DNA of 21,230 bases. Origin: Mesostigma viride (lineage: Eukaryota > Streptophyta > Mesostigmatophyceae > Mesostigmatales > Mesostigmataceae). A program made the position numbers and the translations under genes. A model generated the notes under the pieces. That model had not been told where the DNA came from. It ran no database searches and worked only from the letters and a program-made list of their open reading frames with translations. Shown here one piece after another: positions 1 through 7,583 of the stretch; within the stretch, counting starts at the first letter, position 1; each line of letters opens with the position of its first letter. The stretch covers positions 3,136,872 to 3,158,101 of the forward strand of contig RPFO01000406.1 of NCBI GenBank assembly GCA_009746045.1, read 5' to 3'.

Positions 1-999
1 TACTACCCGGAAGGTTGCGACTTCAAGAGAAACACCAAAGTAGAGATCCTCCGATACCAATGTAACGACTAAAAATGATCATCAGCATCATCCACAGTCC
101 AATATGAAAGATCTTTTACCTGGGTTGCTTTCTGAGTTGCAGAACTTCAAGTATCCGAGCAACGTTGAGATGGAAATTCCACAGCACGTGATTTAGGGAA
201 TCACAACCCCTTGTAGACACAAAGACAAGCTCGTGTATAGACGACCTCTGTGGAACTGAAGGACGTCTATAGCCAAGGGGCTCTTATGATGGACAACAAA
301 GACAAGCTTTATTATACCATGGTGAATCAAAACCAACGTAGCAACAATGGCGACCCCACGTCCTTGATATCGACGTGCTTGTCGAACTTGCTCCAACCTT
401 AGCCTGAAGAGAACCAATCAGAACCATGGAATCCTATACAAGATCTTCGTATCCATCCTAGTCACACAAAACAGAACAACACCACACACAGCCTGGCAGA
501 ATCTTTCCATGAGATCCTAAATCTGTCGTGAGCACTGAAGTCCCAAAGGAGCATTTAAGACTCAATAGTACCAACTAACAAACTACAACCCCACGTGGAT
601 CAGGCCACGACCAATGAGGGCTCCTATCAGTAGTATCAGCCAACAAACTACAACCCTACGTGGATCAGGCCACGACCAATGAGGGTTCCTATCAGTTGGT
701 TGACAAAGTATCAGCTCCAAGTACCGTCGTCTTAGAAACCTCATAACTTTCTCAATACTGATCCAAAAGTCCTCAAATAAAAGCCAAACATTCACAAAAC
801 AAAGGATGTAACAACAAAGTCATTTTTGCTTGTTACAGTACTATACTTTCTCTGGCCAATTTTCCCCCCTCTCTCACAAAATCCCATGCAACCAACAAGC
901 AAACCACGCCACACACCAACTCGAGCAATCTGACGACTACTGACGACGCCCTGTGAATAATATCTAACCATATAACACGAGACACGACGGAACGAGGAT
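1..999. other. Left flank without a convincing gene
   Basis: This stretch is AT-richer than the viral block and has no long open frame on either strand. The first 72 bases are open to the window edge in frame 1 and end in a TAA at 70-72. They could be the tail of a host gene, but the stretch is too short to call. A second short open stretch (ATG at 104, TAG at 194) is 30 codons long and has no recognisable motif. The only structure seen is the tandem duplication at 577-695. Whether this is host DNA or the left end of the viral element is unresolved, because no clear inverted terminal repeat is seen near 950-1000. Confidence 0.5.
577..695. repeat. Tandem duplication, 54-bp unit at 65-bp period
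   Basis: Copy 1 is 577-630 and copy 2 is 642-695. They differ at only a couple of bases (C/T at the CCACGTGG/CTACGTGG position and CTCC/TTCC near the end). Each copy contains CGTGG-ATCAGG-CCACG, which can form a 5-bp stem. The pair is bracketed by the inverted heptamers ACCAACT (570-576) and AGTTGGT (694-700). The function is unknown. Confidence 0.85.
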
Positions 1000-2523
1000 C
1001 TATTTAAAATTATACCCCTCGTCCATACCACTATACGTCTCGTCGTGGTGGCGTAGTGAATCTAGCTCTGTCTCGTTACCCCACCACCCAGGCTGGTACC
1101 TCTCGCAGAAGTCGAGGACGTCAACCTTTGATATGTCTAGGTCCTGGTCCTTCTTATGATTCCTCTGCACACCATTCGCTGAAATGTTGAGTGTGCTCCC
1201 TAGTAGGATATTGAGAAGACTCGCACACTGTGCAAAGCTCAGCGTCCCAGCTCCCCCCTTCGCCCTTCTTCTATACCCAAACACTGCACGCATGAATGTT
1301 TGATGCTCCATTATCTCACGGTCGATCTTATTCCCAAGCTCGATTGCCTTGTCGCGTGGGATCGTCATGGTCCTGGCACTCTCGCGATCTAGGACGAAAT
1401 CCTCTATTCCGCTGCCCTCCAGTAGGTGTATAGCAGCCGCTAGGGTCTTCGAGTCGCGCCCCGTCTTGTATTCGCTTAGGTCGAAAATCGAATGGGTCCT
1501 TCTCATTGTCTCAAGGACGTTCGCAAGGTATTTGTCCCTGCCCAATTCTGTCGCTCGCGAGTGCTGCCGCACCGCTCGGTAAACCGTCCGGCATTTATCC
1601 TTTTCGAGGAGCCCGGCAAGTTCCTCATCTCTACACTCTCGCGGGATCTGGTAACTGAACTCCGCGAGCTCGTAGATATTCTTCAGCTTCTTCTCGAATG
1701 CTGTAAGAATCTCGCCTGCATCACACCGGTCCTTCAGTGCGACGTAATCTTCGTGCTCCATGATGTAAACCTCGCGCCCCTCGTCCGCGTCTTCCCGCTC
1801 TGGCAGTGGTGGGGCGTCAGTATAGTCCACTTTCTCGTCCACCCCTTCCATCTTTACGCCATAATCCTCGACTAGCATCCTGATCAGCTTGGACTTGTAG
1901 TGACTGCGAGATACTGCCACGTCTTGCAGATTGCGGCAGTAGAGGTTGAGGAGTGGAGAGCTAGGGTCGAACTTTCTTTTGTCGTCGTCTCCCCACGAAG
2001 CAATCACGTCAGCGTTATCTTTGGCCATCAGGTTCAGCAACTTGGCCTCAGTATCGATCGTCTTATGTCTGATCTGGACAAAGTCTGTATCCAACCTCGA
2101 CAGTGGGGTAGTCGAGTCTCGGTAGATGATCGTCATCTCCCCATTGCAAAGGTGACGGACGCGAAACATTTGTTGCAGCATGGTTGTGTACTCAGCATAT
2201 CGATTCGCGTTGATGAAACCGGCCACCATACTGTCAAATGTGTGCAGAGTATACGAGACTCCGACTGTGATGGTAGGCGAGATGATGAGAAAGTCAAGAT
2301 CCGACCACGCCGAGTTGGCGCCGTCTTCCAGGTCTTTGTTTGGTTTTTGGGTGTGTCTTTTGTGTACGATTTCCAATTCCTGGTAACTAGCATGTCTTTC
2401 AACCCATCGCACACGGCTGGAACAGCCCATGCCGCTGACATGGGACAGAACACCTTCGCTCCAGCCGACAACCGCCTCCTGCACTCGCCGACAATCTCCG
2501 CAATGAAGACCGCCTTCCAGCAC
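1000..2523 (-). CDS. UL9-like helicase, C-terminal part of a frameshifted PrimPol-helicase gene
   Basis: This open frame continues the gene that starts at 4448, but in the -1 frame. The homologous reading probably begins near 2345, and the part upstream of that is out-of-frame read-through. Seen: directly after the junction comes a segment ending in ISPTITVGVSY, which matches the late helicase motif (motif V region) of herpesvirus origin-binding protein-type SF2 helicases (PF02399 family). It is followed by an FD and an RQMFRVRHL-like segment typical of motif VI, then about 350 residues of charged C-terminal domain of the kind found in these proteins. The stop is TAG at 1000-1002. Inference: together with 2133-4448 it encodes one protein of about 1150 residues. 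The break may be an inactivating indel, an assembly error in an A5 run, or a -1 ribosomal frameshift. Family assignment is fairly sure; functional status is not. Confidence 0.75.
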   Translation of the reverse strand: MLEGGLHCGDCRRVQEAVVGWSEGVLSHVSGMGCSSRVRWVERHASYQELEIVHKRHTQKPNKDLEDGANSAWSDLDFLIISPTITVGVSYTLHTFDSMVAGFINANRYAEYTTMLQQMFRVRHLCNGEMTIIYRDSTTPLSRLDTDFVQIRHKTIDTEAKLLNLMAKDNADVIASWGDDDKRKFDPSSPLLNLYCRNLQDVAVSRSHYKSKLIRMLVEDYGVKMEGVDEKVDYTDAPPLPEREDADEGREVYIMEHEDYVALKDRCDAGEILTAFEKKLKNIYELAEFSYQIPRECRDEELAGLLEKDKCRTVYRAVRQHSRATELGRDKYLANVLETMRRTHSIFDLSEYKTGRDSKTLAAAIHLLEGSGIEDFVLDRESARTMTIPRDKAIELGNKIDREIMEHQTFMRAVFGYRRRAKGGAGTLSFAQCASLLNILLGSTLNISANGVQRNHKKDQDLDISKVDVLDFCERYQPGWWGNETELDSLRHHDETYSGMDEGYNFK

Positions 2524-4448
2524 TTCTTAGAATCGATGTCGACCCACTTCAACACGCGATTAGTAGGGCGCTTAAACGTGTTCATAGATGCCCTGATTCC
2601 TTCTACTGGTCGATGTGACGCGATGAAATTATAAACCTTCGCGGTAACAGTGGCGTCTAGCGCTATAAGAACTTTGGCACGCTCAATGATCTCGATAAGC
2701 CGCGCAATGACGTCACGCTTGTTCTTTAGATGGATGCCAGATAGTGCGGTCAGTGTGTTGTATATCTCGTCCATGATCACGACGTCAAAACGACAGCTGG
2801 CCAGTCGCAAGATAGAGTTCAGCACGATGAGCACCCTGTCGTCTTTGATATACCCGCCGCGGTTGTCTTGGTAATGACGGAACTTCGGGTCTTCAAACAG
2901 AGCCTTGAACGCAGAATCCTCCCAAATCCAGCATTTCCCCATCTCTCCGAGCTTCTTATAGTTTCGATCCTCCTCTTTTGACAGGCTGATATTGGCGACG
3001 ATGCACAGTATGCGAACGTCTGGGATCCTGCGGACAAGCTCATTTACCATCTTACGAACACGCTCCGACTTGCCAGTCCCGCAATTCGACTGGATGAAAT
3101 GAGTGATTTTGTGATCCGTGTCGTGACCTCTGATAACATCAACCAATCCGTCGACGTCAAAAGGCTGGATCTTCTCCAAACAATACAGCTCGCCAAACGG
3201 GACACTCTCTGCCACGTACTCGCGCCTGTCCATGATGCACACCGCGTGCTTTGGACCCTTCTTCCAACACGAGTAGGTTACCCTGCCGTCCGAGTACTCG
3301 CACACCCTCGGTCCGTGACCAGCGCTCTTGTGGGGGCGATCCTTCTTGCATACGAGACACGGCACCACTGGGTCGACGGTCCAGCGGGACATGTAGTACG
3401 CTCGGCCGTCCTCCCCGGCGTGTTCCTCGACATTGATGATCCGGCTATCAGGCGATACCTTTTTCATGGCCTCGATAGACCTCGCGACCTGCTCGCTGCC
3501 GGCCCCGTGACCGCGAGGGCTGTATTGTGACGCTTTCTTACACACGGAACCACCCCGGGCATACCACGAAGCGGGCGCCTTCACTATCTCGGCACATTCA
3601 AGGTTGGTTGTAGGGTAGACGATGACCGCGTGTTCTCGAACGTCGTCCGACCCGTCGCATATCCGAAGACCCGCGAGGGGGTCCGTTTCGCCGTATTTGT
3701 GCATTCCGACGGCTCGGAAGCACCAATCTTTGCCATAGATGTGATCGTCAATCATAAACTGAATCTCGCTGTCGTCATAGTATTCTCCCGGGTTCTCCAA
3801 CATTTCCTTGATGTTTTGCTCCATGTACGTCGAGGAGTGCTCGGTACTCAGCATCATGTTGGCGTCGACGTAGAGAGACGAGTCGGGGTCCAGCAAATGC
3901 TCGCGAATAAAGCGGATGAAGCTCTGGCACCAATATTGTCTCGCATCGATATCGACGAGTACCAACCCCCGGACTACGATATGATACGACACCTTCACGA
4001 CATCGTCCTTCTCACGCGTCGCCGTCGAGATGTTGTATTGGAACTTTTCTGGCTCGAATCCCAGAACATCAGACACATAAGCGTCGTGCAGTCTCTTGAA
4101 GTGGCGTGGGTAATCAATACGCTCGCAATCTTTCCCGATGCGGTCGTCGAGATCGACGTATGCCCACGACGGCTGGTCATGGCGTACAATCTCGTTCAGT
4201 GTCCGCGTCTTGGCGTTTCTCATACACTCCTCTCGTATCGCCGCAAACTCGTCGAAGTCTCGGTAGTGAGTGTACTCCTTTGGTCCGCGCCCGATGTCCC
4301 GGGCAGCAATGTATGAGTGCCCGACTTCTATCGCGTCTTCGGAGCAGCGGTCCTTCGGCCCCTTCCCATCGACTTTCGACCCACCAAACCACGTTCGACC
4401 GTGGACGGTTCTGGTACATTTCGCTCCGTGGTAGACGGACGCGGTCAT
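2133..4448 (-). CDS. PrimPol primase + zinc finger + UL9-like helicase, N-terminal part
   Basis: The ATG at 4448 is the first real start; the frame runs slightly further upstream only with a TTG. Domains in order: an archaeo-eukaryotic primase (PrimPol) core at about residues 95-260, with metal motif I in WAYVDLDD (Asp about 99-101), motif II S-Y-H (about 154-156) and motif III in a YGKDWCFR...HKYG segment (about 238-253). A zinc-binding stretch of the UL52/PrimPol kind lies at about 364-404 (CLVC, then His and further Cys). An SF2 helicase follows, with Walker A SNCGTGKS at about 455-462, Walker B VVIMDEI at about 556-562, and an ALDAT motif near 597. The known role of such proteins is initiation of DNA replication: origin unwinding plus primer synthesis. 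The true frame is lost near 2345 and the remaining tail to 2133 is out of frame. A TATAC element lies 15 nt upstream of the ATG. It is the last gene of the minus-strand block, 195 nt downstream of the recombinase gene. Confidence 0.82.
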   Translation of the reverse strand: MTASVYHGAKCTRTVHGRTWFGGSKVDGKGPKDRCSEDAIEVGHSYIAARDIGRGPKEYTHYRDFDEFAAIREECMRNAKTRTLNEIVRHDQPSWAYVDLDDRIGKDCERIDYPRHFKRLHDAYVSDVLGFEPEKFQYNISTATREKDDVVKVSYHIVVRGLVLVDIDARQYWCQSFIRFIREHLLDPDSSLYVDANMMLSTEHSSTYMEQNIKEMLENPGEYYDDSEIQFMIDDHIYGKDWCFRAVGMHKYGETDPLAGLRICDGSDDVREHAVIVYPTTNLECAEIVKAPASWYARGGSVCKKASQYSPRGHGAGSEQVARSIEAMKKVSPDSRIINVEEHAGEDGRAYYMSRWTVDPVVPCLVCKKDRPHKSAGHGPRVCEYSDGRVTYSCWKKGPKHAVCIMDRREYVAESVPFGELYCLEKIQPFDVDGLVDVIRGHDTDHKITHFIQSNCGTGKSERVRKMVNELVRRIPDVRILCIVANISLSKEEDRNYKKLGEMGKCWIWEDSAFKALFEDPKFRHYQDNRGGYIKDDRVLIVLNSILRLASCRFDVVIMDEIYNTLTALSGIHLKNKRDVIARLIEIIERAKVLIALDATVTAKVYNFIASHRPVEGIRASMNTFKRPTNRVLKWVDIDSKKCWKAVFIAEIVGECRRRLSAGAKVFCPMSAAWAVPAVCDGLKDMLVTRNWKSYTKDTPKNQTKTWKTAPTRRGRILTFSSSRLPSQSESRILCTHLTVWWPVSSTRIDMLSTQPCCNKCFASVTFAMGR
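2343..2349 (-). other. Frameshift junction in the PrimPol-helicase gene
   Basis: On the coding strand the sequence is CCC AAA AAC CAA in the upstream frame. A -1 shift after AAC gives CCA AAC AAA GAC, which leads straight into the downstream helicase frame. The heptamer C AAA AAC resembles the canonical slippery A AAA AAC but has C at its first base, so P-site re-pairing would be imperfect. A one-base deletion in the A5 run (2344-2348) explains the data equally well. Confidence 0.6.
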
Positions 4449-4458
4449 GATCAAAGCT

Positions 4459-4463
4459 GTATA
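4459..4463 (-). promoter_or_regulatory. TATA-like element of the PrimPol-helicase gene
   Basis: TATAC starts 15 nt before the ATG at 4448 within an AT-rich intergenic region. The position and sequence resemble the TATA-like boxes just upstream of the genes at 5908, 6650 and 13521. Confidence 0.4.
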
Positions 4464-4553
4464 CCACTATGCTTAGATTTTTTTTTTCTGATTGGAACGA
4501 GTCTGGATTTTTTTCAGTTGGATGGAAATGTATTTTATTAATCAATTAAACAA

Positions 4554-4566
4554 TTCGTCTCTATCG
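4554..4566. repeat. Direct repeat, left flank of the recombinase gene
   Basis: TTCGTCTCTATCG recurs with one change at 6001-6013 (TTCGTCTCCATCG). The two copies bracket the tyrosine recombinase gene, one on each side, in the same orientation. They could be recombination (att-like) sites or chance; see findings. Confidence 0.45.
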
Positions 4567-4585
4567 ATGCTCGAAAAACTCGGGA

Positions 4586-4608
4586 CCTTTAATACGTAGT
4601 ATTAAAGG
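4586..4608. terminator. Perfect hairpin after the recombinase gene
   Basis: CCTTTAATAC-GTA-GTATTAAAGG is a 10-bp perfect stem with a 3-nt loop, 35 nt downstream of the recombinase stop codon (4643). Giant viruses such as mimivirus, and virophages, are known to end and polyadenylate transcripts at hairpins. By analogy this is a candidate 3'-end signal. Confidence 0.55.
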
Positions 4609-4642
4609 GCGACAAATCTATTTCAGATATCCACAGAATTCG

Positions 4643-5908
4643 TCAAACGTCATCGTCGGTCATCTTCTTGGCTTTCTCAAGAATCGCGGCGTCTGGCTGA
4701 TCGTTTCTCTCGTACCGGATCGCCATCGCCGGGGAATGCGCCATTCCTCTCGCCAGCTTGAGTCGTTCTGCCGACGTCGCCCGCTTGACGAACGCCGTCA
4801 CGAACGCCCGTCGAGTGTTCAGGATCCCATGGTAGGTTGCGCGGTACTTATCGCCAAACGCGGACTTGCTCATGTGTCCTCGTCCTCTAGTGGATGGGAA
4901 GAGCCATTTCCCTTTCGACGAGCGGGATTTGAGGATCTCTCGGAACGCTTTCATGGACGACGGGACCACGAAATCAATCGCGCCGAGGTCTTTTGCCGTC
5001 TTATGGTTTCGGATCACAAACCTGTTCTCCGGGACGATGAACGCGTTTTCGTGTGGTCCGATCTCTTTTTCGCTGTCCACGAATTTCACGTCATGGTAGT
5101 TATATCGAGTCGGTGGCAGGTCCTTGCCAGACAGGTAAAGATACCCCATCAGCTTATCGTCGCTAGTCGAGTCCTTGATGGATTTATGGATCGCCTGTAG
5201 AGTCTTGAAGTCGTACTCCGGCGCCACATGCTCGCTGACATAAGCGTCCACGGCCATTCTCCCCTCCTGCTCCACCGCTTGCTGCTTCTTGTAGGCCTCG
5301 ACGACCTCTGCCGGAAGCTGGCGAGCTGGCGGGAAGATTTTGTTGATCCCGTTAATTGCCGCCGCTAAATTGGCACGGGCTGTTTTCGCTCCAGTCGCGT
5401 CCCCTCTTTTCATGTCCTGAATGGTCTGTATGACTTTGCCAACGTCCAGGAGACACGTCACAGGCTCCGTCCTGCTGCACCCGAGCGCACCCAAGATTTG
5501 TCCCACTCGTCCGATGTACTGTTTGATGGACGAAACTGTAGCGCCTTGGGCCGTCTTTATCGTCCTGTCTCCCTGCACTTTGGCTACCGGCTGGTTTGCT
5601 GGCCGAACTCTCTCGGCTGTCTCCATGACCTCGGCGAGAGTCCACAATCTATTCTTGGGCGCCCGCGGAAAAGATTGCGTCTCGGCGGACTTACACTCTC
5701 GCTCGGGAAGCCCGGCGTTTTCGCGAACCGCCTTGACCTCCGCGCAGTCCATCCCGTGCTTCTCGAGCCACTTCTCGGTAGGAACCCACTTGTCTTTCTT
5801 AGCCATCGCCCGCATGACCTGAAGAGCTGCCCTATCGGGGTGCTTCTGTCGGTACCTCGCCTGAGCCTCCCGTCGCAGGCGAAGTTCGTCCGCTGTCCTT
5901 AAAACCAT
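4643..5908 (-). CDS. Tyrosine recombinase/integrase
   Basis: The 421-residue protein starts at an ATG. The N-terminal third is basic and Lys/Arg-rich, and residues about 85-190 look like a helical core-binding (SAM-like) domain. The C-terminal catalytic domain shows the tyrosine recombinase set: an Arg in LPPTRYNYHDVKF (Arg268), a Lys in NHKTAK (about 303-306), the box II variant N-T-R-R (Asn364, Arg367; His is more usual at the first position), His391 in GMAHSPAM, and the nucleophile Tyr399 in IRYER. These enzymes catalyse site-specific DNA breakage and joining without a high-energy cofactor. Such genes occur in many PLVs and virophage-like elements, where they are thought to drive integration. 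All key residues are present, so the enzyme looks intact. TATAG lies 12 nt before the ATG and a hairpin follows the stop. The direct repeats at 4554 and 6001 flank the gene. Confidence 0.88.
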   Translation of the reverse strand: MVLRTADELRLRREAQARYRQKHPDRAALQVMRAMAKKDKWVPTEKWLEKHGMDCAEVKAVRENAGLPERECKSAETQSFPRAPKNRLWTLAEVMETAERVRPANQPVAKVQGDRTIKTAQGATVSSIKQYIGRVGQILGALGCSRTEPVTCLLDVGKVIQTIQDMKRGDATGAKTARANLAAAINGINKIFPPARQLPAEVVEAYKKQQAVEQEGRMAVDAYVSEHVAPEYDFKTLQAIHKSIKDSTSDDKLMGYLYLSGKDLPPTRYNYHDVKFVDSEKEIGPHENAFIVPENRFVIRNHKTAKDLGAIDFVVPSSMKAFREILKSRSSKGKWLFPSTRGRGHMSKSAFGDKYRATYHGILNTRRAFVTAFVKRATSAERLKLARGMAHSPAMAIRYERNDQPDAAILEKAKKMTDDDV

Positions 5909-5915
5909 GTAGATG

Positions 5916-5920
5916 CTATA
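5916..5920 (-). promoter_or_regulatory. TATA-like element of the recombinase gene
   Basis: TATAG starts 12 nt before the ATG at 5908, in an AT-rich leader. It belongs to the group of short-leader TATA elements seen at several genes of the viral block. Confidence 0.4.
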
Positions 5921-6000
5921 ACCCTACGTGAAGAAATTAATTTTGGTTTGAACGCATGTTTTCATTAAAAAAGATTAAATCATGCAAAAAATACGATTCG

Positions 6001-6013
6001 TTCGTCTCCATCG
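6001..6013. repeat. Direct repeat, right flank of the recombinase gene
   Basis: TTCGTCTCCATCG is the partner of 4554-4566 (12 of 13 bases identical). It runs directly into the T-arm-like hairpin at 6012-6026. Confidence 0.45.
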
Positions 6014-6061
6014 GGGTTCAAACCCGCGTTTTCGCGCCGGAGGAACCGACCTTCGGTCGGT
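6012..6061. other. Structured intergenic element, tRNA T-arm-like; possible att site
   Basis: The 244-bp gap between the recombinase gene and the AT-hook gene holds three small hairpins. They are CGGG-GTTCAAA-CCCG (6012-6026), CGCG-TTTT-CGCG (6025-6036, overlapping the first) and ACCGACC-TTC-GGTCGGT (6045-6061). The first contains GGTTCAAACCC, which fits the B-box/T-arm consensus GGTTCRANNCC of tRNA genes. No complete tRNA cloverleaf could be built on either strand: the needed 5' acceptor strand is absent. A perfect palindrome AAGTTAACTT lies at 6081-6090. Tyrosine recombinases often use tRNA 3' ends as attachment sites, so an attP role is possible. Confidence 0.4.
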
Positions 6062-6152
6062 GGGACACGCGACCCTGGTTAAGTTAACTTTGATAGCTTC
6101 CGCGGCCACTAAAGCAGAAAATCATGGAAATTGTCGTATATAAGTGCATAAT

Positions 6153-6650
6153 TTACAATTTAGATTTCTTCGGCCTGCCCCACGGCCGCGGGAGACCCGT
6201 CGCGGGGTCAACGTTATGAGTTCTCGGTTTTGTGTCCTTGGACCCAGCAGGCCTTCCGCGTTTCTTGGGGGTATTGGGGACTTTTTCTTTTCTAACTTTC
6301 GGGGGACGAGGCGAGCGGGGCGGAGGAGGAGGGTTGCGAGGCTTGCGTTTCGTCGCTATGATGCTCATCAACCTCTGTCGACACTCGTGCCCAATCCCTG
6401 TATGCGTGGGCGGGAGGTCCCCGTCATATCCGCACCCTCGCACGAATTCCGTCATTCTCTCGTGGATTTTCGTGGATAGACGCGCGCCCGTCAAGTATCT
6501 GACGAGCGTCGCCACGTTGAGAACGAGCTCTCGCCTCTCGAATTTGCGCTGGTACGAGCTCTTCGGCGCCTCCTTTTTCTTGACCTGGATGGCTTGGAGA
6601 GCGTGATATGTCTCGCCAAACTCGCTGGGATAGGCCTGTTTCAGATCCAT
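6153..6650 (-). CDS. AT-hook DNA-binding protein of unknown role
   Basis: This 165-residue protein starts at the ATG at 6650 (the frame extends 15 nt further only with a TTG). Residues 1-90 are mixed alpha-helical and unrecognised. A proline run (about residues 107-111) leads into a basic tail with KKRGRPAG (RGRP about 131-134) and a second, weaker WGRPKK at about 157-162. RGRP-type cores bind the minor groove of AT-rich DNA. The gene begins 26 nt after the ATPase stop and is probably expressed with it or from its own TATAC element 12 nt upstream. An AAATTGT/ACAATTT inverted pair overlaps its stop codon (6128-6161) and may form a 3'-end hairpin. It could be a chromatin-like or packaging accessory protein; the function is not established. 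Confidence 0.7.
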   Translation of the reverse strand: MDLKQAYPSEFGETYHALQAIQVKKKEAPKSSYQRKFERRELVLNVATLVRYLTGARLSTKIHERMTEFVRGCGYDGDLPPTHTGIGHECRQRLMSIIATKRKPRNPPPPPRSPRPPKVRKEKVPNTPKKRGRPAGSKDTKPRTHNVDPATGLPRPWGRPKKSKL

Positions 6651-6657
6651 TTGCAAC

Positions 6658-6662
6658 GTATA
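6658..6662 (-). promoter_or_regulatory. TATA-like element of the AT-hook gene
   Basis: TATAC starts 12 nt before the ATG at 6650, in the 26-nt gap after the ATPase gene. Confidence 0.35.
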
Positions 6663-6676
6663 CAATACAGCACAGA

Positions 6677-7561
6677 TTATTTTTTCAGTACGAGAAAGTG
6701 GTCGAAGTTTTTCCGGTATCGTTTCGAATCATCGGGTTCGTCGTTGTCAACCGCAAGAAAGTCGTGAGGACTGTCTTTCGTCGCGAATTCCCACAGCGCG
6801 AGGAAATCCTCGGGCGATGTGTGTCCTGCGCTTTCCTCCGCGATCTGTCGCGAGGCTCGCCGGTCCTTCGTACGAAACAAGACGAGAAACGAAACATTTG
6901 CGCGCACTGACCTGGGTACGCCAGCCGACGTGAACGACTGGTTCACGAATACCATGGACGTCAAGAGGTGTCGATGTTTGAACGCGAAACTCGAGACAGG
7001 TCCTTTAGAGTCTGAGCGATACAGTTTCGACCCTGCCATGTCGTCGACTAAAATGACAGATGATGGAGGCCCGTATCGAAATCTTGTTTCTGGCTCTTTG
7101 AATTGGAGTCTGTCAAGGGTCAGGTACATGTTGAGGTCCATGTCGTCCTCCGTCTTTTCGCCCTCTAGGTAGTCTTTCTTGAATTTTTCCCATATCGCGA
7201 GATCTCGTTGGTACTCTTCATACCCTTCCAGGTCCTTCTTGATATCCGAGACCATCTTGTTGAAATTGTCGTCTGTATAGGTCTCCATGGTCATGGAAGG
7301 GGTCGGCAAGAGCTTGTATTTCGGCTCTGTCGTGGCGGACCCCGAAATTAGGTAGAGCTTATCAAACGAGTGAGCGTCGAAATAAGCCTTTAGCATGTTA
7401 ATCGCGCTTGTCATTTTCCCAGTCCCTCTCATTCCGACGAAACTAGCGATAAAATGAAGCCTCGGTGCCTTGGCTGGGACCTGGCGAGCCTTCGCATATT
7501 TGACCTTTAAATCCTTGTTTGCTAGGGGAGTCTCGATGTGAACGCTTTCAATGATCGTCAT
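6677..7561 (-). CDS. Genome-packaging ATPase (FtsK/HerA superfamily, A32-like)
   Basis: I chose the ATG at 7561 (294 residues) rather than the in-frame ATG at 7594. The latter would overlap the upstream gene's stop, whereas 7561 sits behind an AT-rich 22-nt gap. Walker A is GMRGTGKM at about residues 43-50, with Met replacing the usual Ser/Thr after Lys although a Thr follows. Walker B is SVILVDDM at about 168-175. A C-terminal segment with VNQSF (Gln about 208) and VPRSVRAN (Arg217/Arg220) matches the sensor/arginine part of poxvirus A32-type and PLV/virophage packaging ATPases. The expected role is ATP-driven pumping of viral DNA into capsids. The length is normal for the family. This gene is the best single marker that the block is a virus and not a plain transposon. 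Confidence 0.85.
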   Translation of the reverse strand: MTIIESVHIETPLANKDLKVKYAKARQVPAKAPRLHFIASFVGMRGTGKMTSAINMLKAYFDAHSFDKLYLISGSATTEPKYKLLPTPSMTMETYTDDNFNKMVSDIKKDLEGYEEYQRDLAIWEKFKKDYLEGEKTEDDMDLNMYLTLDRLQFKEPETRFRYGPPSSVILVDDMAGSKLYRSDSKGPVSSFAFKHRHLLTSMVFVNQSFTSAGVPRSVRANVSFLVLFRTKDRRASRQIAEESAGHTSPEDFLALWEFATKDSPHDFLAVDNDEPDDSKRYRKNFDHFLVLKK

Positions 7562-7583
7562 TTGATTACAAATAGGATAGATT

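Noticed and set aside
1-72. Cys-containing open frame from the window edge, loosely like the end of an MRH/OS-9-type domain
   Set aside because: Only 23 codons before a stop, and the resemblance rests on two cysteines and an Arg; too weak to annotate.
62-97. Possible 36-nt GT-AG intron
   Set aside because: Joining the sides gives only a few more codons before a stop, so no support for splicing.
1900-4450. Plus-strand frames opposite the PrimPol-helicase gene
   Set aside because: The minus strand carries clear catalytic motifs; the plus-strand frames have none and are antisense shadows.
5990-6120. A tRNA gene around GGTTCAAACCC
   Set aside because: Only a T-arm-like hairpin is present. No matching acceptor, D-arm or anticodon arm could be formed on either strand.
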